Assembly: GCA_003223025.1 (NCBI GenBank) | Contig: QHXR01000022.1 | Location: forward strand, 1-64,000 | DNA: 64,000 bases | From: Acidobacteriota bacterium | GTDB lineage: Bacteria > Acidobacteriota > Blastocatellia > Pyrinomonadales > Pyrinomonadaceae | Reading direction: 5' to 3' | In this document: piece by piece, positions 58,128-64,000 of the stretch | Position numbering within the stretch: position 1 is the first letter of the stretch | Layout: every line of letters begins with the position of its first letter | Notes under the pieces: generated by a model | Database searches by the model: none | Told to the model about the DNA's origin: nothing | The model's input: only the letters and a program-made list of their open reading frames with translations | Program-made: the position numbers and the translations under genes

Positions 58128-58156
58128 AAAGGCTGCCTGGAAGGGCAGCCTTTTTT
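58128..58156 (+). terminator. Terminator after tRNA-Ala
   Basis: Stem AGGCTGCC / GGCAGCCT with a short loop is followed by TTTTTT (58151-58156). It lies 12 bases after the tRNA end. Confidence 0.85.
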
Positions 58157-58162
58157 ATGAAT

Positions 58163-58320
58163 TGCCTCCGTGCTTTAGCCGGAGGAGACAGAATCGAGTG
58201 GCAAGGCTTTAGCCAAAAATCAGAAAATGATTCCGAAAGGCTTTAGCCTAAAATCATTTTTCGGCTGAAGCCTTTGTGTGAGCCCTGAACCTCCGCTTGA
58301 AAGCGGAGGCAACTCATAAG
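58163..58320. repeat. Nested palindrome with GGCTTTAGCC units
   Basis: Outer arms TTGCCTCCGTGCTTTAGCCG and a partner ending GCTTGAAAGCGGAGGCAA. Inside are GGCTTTAGCC copies and ATCAGAAAATGATT / AAATCATTTTTC pieces. The architecture matches the other nested elements. Confidence 0.85.
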
Positions 58321-58348
58321 AATTTCATTTCTGGCGTTCTGTCCCCAA

Positions 58349-59116
58349 CTATTTCCCCACACTAAAACCGCCGTCGATCTCTAACGCGGTGCCGGTGACG
58401 AACGCGGCTTCGTCGCTCGCAAGATAGAGCGCACACGCAGCGATCTCTTCGGGCGTGCCCATCCGGCCGATGGCCTGCGTCGCGGCCATCTCTTCATAAG
58501 CTTTTTTGGGATCGGGATATTCGGCGATTCGTTTCTTCACGAACTCCGTCTCGACGCGTCCCGGGCAGATGCTGTTCGCACGAATTCCTTGCGTTGCATG
58601 ATCGAGTGCGATGCATTTTGTAAAACCGACGACCGCGAATTTCGTGGTGCAGTATGCGAGCCGATCGCGGATAGCGATGATTCCGCCGATCGATGCGACG
58701 TTGACGATGACGCCGTGATTTCGTTCGATCATTCCTCCGATGAACGCTTTGGTCAGATCGAACATGCCGCGAACATTCACTGCGAAGAGTCGATCGAGAT
58801 CTTCCGATGTCGTCTCCAGGATCGTGCCCACATGTCCAATACCTGCATTGTTTACCAGGATGTCGAGCCATCCGCTCGTTCGGCGGATGTAAGCTTCGGC
58901 TGCGGCGCATGACGATTTGTCCGACACGTCGAGCTCCATGAACTCCGCCGCCAATCCCTGCTGTGCGATGTCGTCCGCAACGGCGACACCTCGATCGAAA
59001 TCAAGATCGGCGACAAAAACTTTCGCACCCGCCGCCGCCAGCGTGCGTGCTGTCGCTTCACCGATGCCCGATGCGGCTCCAGTTACTAAAGCATTCTTAC
59101 CCGACAGATCAAACAT
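58349..59116 (-). CDS. SDR-family dehydrogenase, candidate sugar/alcohol dehydrogenase
   Basis: This protein has 255 residues. Cofactor motif TGAASGIGEATAR, NNAGIG near residue 90, catalytic VASIGG Ser, YCTTKFA (YxxxK), and the TGTALEIDGGFSVGK end. It has the length and pattern of 3-ketoacyl-ACP or L-fuconate/sugar SDRs. It overlaps the FAH-family gene by 8 bases (ATGTTTGA), so the two are co-translated. The cluster that follows suggests a dehydrogenase acting on a sugar or sugar acid. Confidence 0.92.
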   Translation of the reverse strand: MFDLSGKNALVTGAASGIGEATARTLAAAGAKVFVADLDFDRGVAVADDIAQQGLAAEFMELDVSDKSSCAAAEAYIRRTSGWLDILVNNAGIGHVGTILETTSEDLDRLFAVNVRGMFDLTKAFIGGMIERNHGVIVNVASIGGIIAIRDRLAYCTTKFAVVGFTKCIALDHATQGIRANSICPGRVETEFVKKRIAEYPDPKKAYEEMAATQAIGRMGTPEEIAACALYLASDEAAFVTGTALEIDGGFSVGK

Positions 59117-60002
59117 TCTTCACCACCCCATTGATCAAAATTCCAAGACCCGCGATCTCGACTTCGCAGACGTCACCGTCCTTCAAAAATATCGGCGGCT
59201 TTCGCGCAAAGCCGACGCCGGGCGGAGTTCCCGTCGCGATGACGTCGCCGGGCTCGAGCGTTATCGAGCGCGAGAGATACTCGATGAGCTCCGGGATCTT
59301 GAAGATAAGTTGATTCGTACTCGAATCCTGCATCGTGTCGCCGTTCAGTCGAAACTGAATCTTCAGCGAGTGCGGATCCGCGATCTCATCCTTTGTCGCT
59401 ACGAACTCGCCGAATGGCGCGAACGTGTCGCACGATTTCCCGCGTTGCCACTGCCCGTCGGCGAACTGCATGTCGCGTGCTGAGACGTCGTTGAAGTTGG
59501 TGTATCCGAACACATGATCCATCGCGTTTTTCAGTTCGATGTTTTTCGCACGGCGACCGATTATCACTGCGAGCTCCGCTTCGAAATCAACTTGCACGCC
59601 GCCGACCGGCAGAACGATCGAATCTTCCGACGCGGCGACGCATGTGTTGAATTTCGAAAATATCAATGGAGCTTTCGGGATCTCCGCACCGCTCTCGGTC
59701 ACGTGATCGAGATAATTCAGACCGATGCAGATGATCTTCGAAGGACGAGGCACAGGCGCTTCGATCTTCACATCGTCGCGCTTAACGACCGGCAATTTTC
59801 CGCCCGCGACGGCTTCGCTCGCGAACTTCAGAAAATCCGTTTCGAGATCGTAGCACCGAAGAACTTCGTCAGATGTAAGGCCGAGCGGCAGAACAGACGG
59901 CGTAAGATCGAAGATCGTTTCCTCATCGGCCATCGCGCCGATCCGATAGTTTGCGTATGGACGATTCTGCGTCGATGGATTTCTAAAAACTACAAATTTC
60001 AT
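59109..60002 (-). CDS. Fumarylacetoacetate hydrolase-family protein
   Basis: This protein has 297 residues. The C-terminal two thirds are the FAH fold: CIGLNYLDHVTESGAEIPKAPLIFSK (given here as GLNYLDHVTESG and KAPLIFSK), metal ligands in VDFEAELAVIIG, the YTNFNDVSARDMQ helix, and PGDVIATGTPPGVGFAR. The nearest characterised types are 2,4-diketo-3-deoxy-L-fuconate hydrolase and 2-keto-3-deoxy-acid hydrolases or decarboxylases. Its overlap with the SDR gene and nearness to the enolase-superfamily gene favour a sugar-acid role. Confidence 0.93.
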   Translation of the reverse strand: MKFVVFRNPSTQNRPYANYRIGAMADEETIFDLTPSVLPLGLTSDEVLRCYDLETDFLKFASEAVAGGKLPVVKRDDVKIEAPVPRPSKIICIGLNYLDHVTESGAEIPKAPLIFSKFNTCVAASEDSIVLPVGGVQVDFEAELAVIIGRRAKNIELKNAMDHVFGYTNFNDVSARDMQFADGQWQRGKSCDTFAPFGEFVATKDEIADPHSLKIQFRLNGDTMQDSSTNQLIFKIPELIEYLSRSITLEPGDVIATGTPPGVGFARKPPIFLKDGDVCEVEIAGLGILINGVVKNV

Positions 60003-60009
60003 TTGGTGA

Positions 60010-61257
60010 CTATTTTAGACCCGCGATCGGGACATAGATAAATCGCGGACGATATCCGTCGATATAGATCGTGTCCGCGTTGTGTGTTCGATTCAAATTG
60101 TACGAGATAAGAAGCCGTCCGTGATCGGATAACTGCTTGTGTATGTGTGGATTATAGACGACGAGATGTTCTTTCAATTTCACATCCGGAGCGAGTCCCG
60201 GAACGGTAAACGAGTTCGATTCGGGCATCGCATACACGACATGTTTTCCGGTGAACGGGCCTTGAGGTGAGCACGACGAATACAAAGTGATGTCACGCCA
60301 TGAGCCCCACGCCGCGGTCGTGTCGATCCCGGCGAAGACAAAAGTCGGACGTCCGTTGATGTTTGCGCGGACGACATTGAACTCGTCGCTTATCGAATCG
60401 TTTGATGGAATGATCGGTTCCGCGTTTTGCAATCCGCTTGTCCACGATTTTCCATTCCAAGCCGACCAGCTCGCCGAAGCAGACAACTCATCGAACGATG
60501 CATTCGCTTTCATGCGCGCGACGAACACCTGCTTCTTTCCGTTGCGTGCGCCTTTTCCGTAGATGTACAGCCACGCTCCATCGACGATCATCGCAGTGCC
60601 CCAATGGATATCCATCGAAGGGAAGCCGGTGACGTCAATCTGCTTTTCGATCGCGAGTGATTTTGGATTGAGTTGAGCGATCGTCGATCCGTGAAACGCG
60701 AGCTTCGAGTCGAACTTGTGTAGAAAAACAAAGATGCGCTTTTTTGCGAGCATGATCGCGTCGCCCATCCAGAAGTTCAGTCCGTCGGCCGGATCTTTGA
60801 AATAGGACGACGACAATCCGTTCGCGCTTTTCGGGCCGGCGAGAAGACGCATCCGCGTTCGGCTTTTGTCGAGAACGACGATGCTGTTCCGCGCGATAAA
60901 AGTCGAAGCCGGCGGATCGCAGATCGGCGACGGACAGTTTATCTCGGTTGTTCGGAGTCCGGTTGCGGATCGGGACACAGTTCCGTCGCCCTTGGTTCTC
61001 GGCGATTCAGCGATGTAAGAATCGGAAAAGAAAAATGCCGTGTCACCGTTCGGAAGCAACACGGAATAAGTGCTGTCGCCGCCCGTCCACGCAGAAGCTC
61101 CCGCCGCTTGAAGACCCTTGCCCGGCCCATCCTGCGTAAAGATCGCGTCCCACTCTTCCGCCTTCGTTCCCATCGATGGCGAGATCGGGCATTGCCCAAA
61201 CGATGTCGCTGATAAGAGCGAGACAATTGTGAGAAAGACAAAGCAGCAGAGCCTCAT
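60010..61257 (-). CDS. Secreted five-bladed beta-propeller protein (DUF4185/DUF5005-like)
   Basis: This protein has 415 residues from ATG 61257; ATG 61284 is an alternative. The signal peptide covers residues 1-22 (LCCFVFLTIVSLLSATSFGQ). It is followed by repeated propeller strands: TGGDSTYSVLLPNGDTAFFFSDSYI (as TGGDSTYSVLLPNGD and AFFFSDSY), NSIVVLDKSRTRMRLLAG, WMGDAIMLAKKRIFVFLH, HWGTAMIVDGAWLYIYG and RDITLYSS. DUF4185-like propellers are often glycan-active or glycan-binding. I see no proven catalytic pair. It sits between the FAH gene and the dehydratase gene in a minus-strand cluster. Confidence 0.82.
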   Translation of the reverse strand: MRLCCFVFLTIVSLLSATSFGQCPISPSMGTKAEEWDAIFTQDGPGKGLQAAGASAWTGGDSTYSVLLPNGDTAFFFSDSYIAESPRTKGDGTVSRSATGLRTTEINCPSPICDPPASTFIARNSIVVLDKSRTRMRLLAGPKSANGLSSSYFKDPADGLNFWMGDAIMLAKKRIFVFLHKFDSKLAFHGSTIAQLNPKSLAIEKQIDVTGFPSMDIHWGTAMIVDGAWLYIYGKGARNGKKQVFVARMKANASFDELSASASWSAWNGKSWTSGLQNAEPIIPSNDSISDEFNVVRANINGRPTFVFAGIDTTAAWGSWRDITLYSSCSPQGPFTGKHVVYAMPESNSFTVPGLAPDVKLKEHLVVYNPHIHKQLSDHGRLLISYNLNRTHNADTIYIDGYRPRFIYVPIAGLK

Positions 61258-61320
61258 CCGATAGAAGCATTCATGTATCGGCATTTTAGTTGAACGCTGG
61301 GTGGGCATTGCTTGAAATTT

Positions 61321-61622
61321 TCTTGTCGCCAAAGGCGACGCACATTAAAGCCTAGGGTTGAGTAAGCGAAGCGACGAAACCCTAGGAACAACAACGATAG
61401 ACTCCGCTCGCTGAAAGTGAGCAACAATGCGGCATTGTTCGACCCCTTCAGGGTCGGTTCAATTTGCGTTCTTACCTAGGGTTTCATTCGCTTCGCTCAT
61501 TCAACCCTAGGCTTTAATGTACGTCGCCTTTGGCGACAAGAATTTGTCGGATGAATCGTGAACGGTTTCATTCGCTTCGCTCATTCAACCCTGGGCTTAA
61601 TTGTTCATCGCCTTTGGCGACA
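61321..61622. repeat. Nested palindrome with CCTAGGGTT arms, plus a partial second copy
   Basis: Left arm TTCTTGTCGCCAAAGGCGAC, then ATTAAAGCCTAGGGTTGAGT and GAAACCCTAGG; right arm mirrors it (CCTAGGGTTTCATTCGCTTC, then AACCCTAGGCTTTAATGTA, then GTCGCCTTTGGCGACAAGAA). A partial copy of the right arm follows at 61568-61625 (CAACCCTGGGCTTAATT then TCGCCTTTGGCGACAAGAA). It fills the 344-base gap before the dehydratase gene. No ORF. Confidence 0.9.
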
Positions 61623-61628
61623 AGAAGC

Positions 61629-62891
61629 TCAAAACGGAATATCAGGCTTCCGCGCATCTTTCGGATCGGCCCAACGATTATTCGGAACCGTCGGCGTCCA
61701 ACCCGGACGCAGCGGATCCTGATCGTACGAATATCCACCGAGGCGTTTGTAGAGCTCGGCGTATTCGGAAACTTTGTCGCGATCGAGCTTCACACCTAGA
61801 CCCGGTCCGTCCGGCACGCGGATCTTTCCGTTTTCATATTTCATCAAACCGCCTTCGATGATGTCGTCGGTCAGATGATGATAATGCGCGTCCGCGGCGT
61901 ACGCGAGGTTCGGGATGACCGCTCCGAGATGGAGCATCGTCGCGAGCTGAATTCCGAGTTCACCCGACGAATGCACCGCGACGCCGAGCTGAAAAGTCTC
62001 GCAGACTCCGGCCGCTTTCACGCATTGTCGGATTCCACCCCAGAACGTCGTGTCGAGCAGGATTACGTCGCACGCAGTATTCAAAACATTTGCCGCGAGC
62101 TGTTCGAAATTTACGACAACGGTATTCGTCGCGAGCGGCATGCGAACTTTCTCACGAGTTCGACGCATTCCGTGAAGTCCGAAGACTGGATCTTCGAGAT
62201 AGTCGTTGTTGATGTCCTCGATCTGCTGTCCGAACCAGATCGCCTGCTCGGTCGACCATGCGGCGTTCGGATCGAAGCGGAACGAATCTCCACTTCGTGT
62301 GTCGGTGCCGAGCTCGGCCGCGACTGCGCGATAACATTCGAGCTCATACACCGGATCGAACACACCGCCCTTCAACTTGTGCGATGTAAATCCGTATTTC
62401 GTTTTCAGATCTTTCGCATGTGCGACGAGCTGATCGACGGTGCGAACCTCGCCGCTTCCGTCTTTCGGATTCGGATACCGGAAAAAAAGATACGACGCGA
62501 AGGGAACTTCGTCCTGAAGCTTTCCGCCGAGGATATCGTAGACCGGAACATTCCACTTTTGTCCGATGATATCGAGACATGCAAACTCGAGAGCCGCGAG
62601 GATCTGTGTGCGATTGTTATAGAGCGATGCAGTCGGATTCGCGATCTTGAATCGCATCTCCTCGAGACGTGCCGGATCGTGTCCGACAAGATAACTCTTC
62701 ATCGCGCGAAAGATCGCTTCCGCAGATTCGCCGCCGCCGCCCATCTCGCCAAGTCCAACGATGCCTTCATCGGTCTCGACCTCGACTATCGTTCGAACAA
62801 ATCGTCCCCAGTGACAACCCGCCGCATGTCGCAGCGGAGCCTCGAGGGGGACGGTGACAGTCGTTGCTTTTATGTCGGTAATTTTCATCAA
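61629..62891 (-). CDS. Enolase-superfamily dehydratase (glucarate dehydratase-like)
   Basis: This protein has 420 residues. The N-terminal capping domain is followed by the barrel. KxK is seen in SHKLKGG (catalytic base Lys), metal ligands in RFDPNAAWS (Asp), YLEDPV (Glu) and [13 protein letters not shown] region. The general-acid His is in [18 protein letters not shown]. This is the mandelate racemase/glucarate dehydratase pattern. It would dehydrate a sugar acid to a 2-keto-3-deoxy acid. With the SDR and FAH-family genes it would make a compact non-phosphorylated sugar-acid route. ATG 62888 is an equal start. Confidence 0.92.
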   Translation of the reverse strand: MMKITDIKATTVTVPLEAPLRHAAGCHWGRFVRTIVEVETDEGIVGLGEMGGGGESAEAIFRAMKSYLVGHDPARLEEMRFKIANPTASLYNNRTQILAALEFACLDIIGQKWNVPVYDILGGKLQDEVPFASYLFFRYPNPKDGSGEVRTVDQLVAHAKDLKTKYGFTSHKLKGGVFDPVYELECYRAVAAELGTDTRSGDSFRFDPNAAWSTEQAIWFGQQIEDINNDYLEDPVFGLHGMRRTREKVRMPLATNTVVVNFEQLAANVLNTACDVILLDTTFWGGIRQCVKAAGVCETFQLGVAVHSSGELGIQLATMLHLGAVIPNLAYAADAHYHHLTDDIIEGGLMKYENGKIRVPDGPGLGVKLDRDKVSEYAELYKRLGGYSYDQDPLRPGWTPTVPNNRWADPKDARKPDIPF

Positions 62892-62921
62892 TCAATGTGT
62901 CCCCAGGACAGTTTCGCTACC

Positions 62922-62993
62922 AACCGCAGATGACGCAGATTAAAATGGATTAGATTTTCTTGATCTGCGTTATCTGCGTTAATCTGCGGTTAA
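62922..62993. repeat. AACCGCAGATAACGC inverted repeat, copy 2
   Basis: Left AACCGCAGATGACGCAGATTAA, right TTAATCTGCGGTT with CTGCGTTATCTGCG; the loop is about 20 bases. Same family as 40905-41003. It lies between the dehydratase and esterase genes. Confidence 0.85.
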
Positions 62994-63013
62994 ATAACAT
63001 CCACGCCCCGAAC

Positions 63014-63934
63014 CTAATCGACGACCTTATTCGCCTTCAAAAATTTCCAGATCTCATCGAATGCCATTACGTAATCCGCCTGGCCGAACATTCCGTGTCC
63101 GCCGCCTTTGATGGTGATGAGTTTATTCACATTCGATGTCTTATCCAATTCCGCATGCAGACGCGTCGCTTGCGCATACGGAACGACGTCGTCTTTGTCG
63201 CCGTGGATCGTGATTATCGGCGGCAGTCCGGCACGAACATAAGTCAGCGGCGAGACGCTCTTCGCGACCTCGGCGGCATTCGGCATCGAGCCCATCCACA
63301 TCACCGCGTAATTTTTTAAATTCGGGCCCGCGATCAGATCGTTTACATCGCTGATGCCGTACCAGTTCACGATCGCGGCAACCTTCATCGGGACGTCGCC
63401 GTACTTCGCGTCGCCGTAGCAGCGATTATCGAGCGGCGTTCCATCGGGAAGCATGCCGGTGATAAGCGACAGGTGTCCGCCTGCGGAATGCCCCGTCAGC
63501 ACGATCTTAGACGTGTCGAAATTCCACTGCTTTGCATTTCGATAGATCCAACGAAGCGCGCATCGCGTGTCTTCGACCGATCCCGGTGCGAGCGAGTTTC
63601 CGGCCATACGGTATTCGACATTGACGACCCGCCATCCACGTTCGAGATAAGGAAGCAGTTGATACACGGAACCTTCCTTCGATCCAAAGATCCAACCGCC
63701 GCCGTGGATGTAAACAAGTGTCGGAGTCGGCTTCGGATTATCGCGTGGGTACCAGATGTCGAGCTTCAGCGGAGTGTTGTTCGCGCTCCCGTAAACGACA
63801 TCCTGCTGCATCCAGTACTTGTCGCCGATCGTAAGCAGCGACGGCGATGTCGCTTGTTGTGCGAGCGCTGCGATTGAAAGCAAAAGCACGGTCGCGATCG
63901 TGAATAGAAATTGAATCGATCCTTTTAATCGCAT
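63014..63934 (-). CDS. Secreted alpha/beta hydrolase (esterase)
   Basis: This protein has 306 residues from ATG 63934; the open frame to 63988 is acidic and lacks a signal, so the later start is preferred. The signal peptide covers residues 1-25 (FLFTIATVLLLSIAALAQ). The carbohydrate-esterase/HSL-like motifs are intact: YIHGGGWIFGS (oxyanion), VLTGHSAGGHLS (Ser), HGDKDDVVPY (Asp) and GGGHGMFG (His). It likely removes acyl groups from plant polysaccharides or small esters in the periplasm. It is the last gene of the minus-strand cluster and could be the first to act on substrate. Confidence 0.92.
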   Translation of the reverse strand: MRLKGSIQFLFTIATVLLLSIAALAQQATSPSLLTIGDKYWMQQDVVYGSANNTPLKLDIWYPRDNPKPTPTLVYIHGGGWIFGSKEGSVYQLLPYLERGWRVVNVEYRMAGNSLAPGSVEDTRCALRWIYRNAKQWNFDTSKIVLTGHSAGGHLSLITGMLPDGTPLDNRCYGDAKYGDVPMKVAAIVNWYGISDVNDLIAGPNLKNYAVMWMGSMPNAAEVAKSVSPLTYVRAGLPPIITIHGDKDDVVPYAQATRLHAELDKTSNVNKLITIKGGGHGMFGQADYVMAFDEIWKFLKANKVVD

Positions 63935-64000
63935 AAGTTTATTTGCTCCGTTCCGTCCGATTCTTTCTCCTCTTTCCTCTTCTTCCATGTGTTCAGTGTG

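Noticed and set aside
1-64000. An insertion sequence or integrase that would move the repeats
   Set aside because: I found no transposase, integrase or recombinase coding sequence in the window; the palindromes are non-autonomous at best.

Overview
The window is a stretch of bacterial chromosome, roughly 52-54 % G+C by eye. It most likely comes from the Acidobacteriota, class Blastocatellia (Pyrinomonadaceae-like). The pointers are an RHS core of the type common in that group, a VWFA-family secreted protein typical of Acidobacteria, a Gram-negative envelope set (TamB plus an Omp85 protein, HldD, an MsbA-like exporter, TatA), and very many dispersed intergenic palindromes. The assignment comes from gene content only. 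No 16S rRNA is present.

Layout. (1) 1-3.8 kb is accessory: the 3' end of an RHS polymorphic-toxin gene with a variable C-terminal domain, a translationally coupled lipoprotein that is probably its immunity protein, then a graveyard of broken genes (headless XRE regulator, headless ORF, small secreted protein). (2) 3.8-14.6 kb, minus strand: Omp85/TamA-like protein, giant TamB, a RibB-type protein with a degenerate RibA half, and GalU. (3) 14.6-17.0 kb, plus strand: YdeI-like protein, SerS and a MazEF toxin-antitoxin pair. (4) 17.0-22.0 kb, minus strand: three small membrane/stress proteins (DUF3618, holin-X-like, a repeat-rich protein), two secreted proteins (one behind a candidate sigma-54 promoter, one with a poly-Asp tract), and MazG. 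(5) 22.5-28.9 kb, plus strand: DUF1844 protein, MBL-fold hydrolase, then class I ribonucleotide reductase nrdA-nrdB behind a promoter overlapped by two NrdR-like boxes and followed by a long structured leader. A SYLF protein follows. (6) 29-41 kb: a DUF3465 lipoprotein head-to-head with a deoxyhypusine-synthase-like enzyme, HldD, RibF, an AarF/UbiB kinase, a DUF2156 protein, a CBM9-like protein, a Ni/Co-type transporter, an SDR, a methyltransferase, TatA and proline iminopeptidase. (7) 41-53.8 kb: AsnB, GT2 glycosyltransferase, ABC exporter, asparaginase-family Ntn hydrolase, HIT protein, two methyltransferases, an HExxH protein, an ExbD-like secreted protein, ThyA, and a VWFA protein abutting an FmdB zinc ribbon. 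(8) 54.1-57.8 kb: two small Cys-rich secreted proteins behind a palindrome-rich promoter (probably metal related), TrxB, a PilZ protein and enoyl-CoA hydratase. (9) 58.0 kb: tRNA-Ala(GGC), then a minus-strand cluster (SDR, FAH-family hydrolase, beta-propeller protein, enolase-superfamily dehydratase, esterase) that looks like sugar-acid or glycan catabolism.

The most striking feature is repeats. More than twenty intergenic gaps carry palindromes, many nested with the same architecture but different sequences. At least three families recur. Two apparent copies sit in frame inside genes (asnB and a methyltransferase gene), and an 8-bp minisatellite supplies the stop codon of a glycosyltransferase gene. 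No transposase that could move them is visible here. Nucleotide and coliphage-type functions (NrdAB, ThyA, MazG) and flavin functions (RibB-like, RibF) are scattered rather than operonic.
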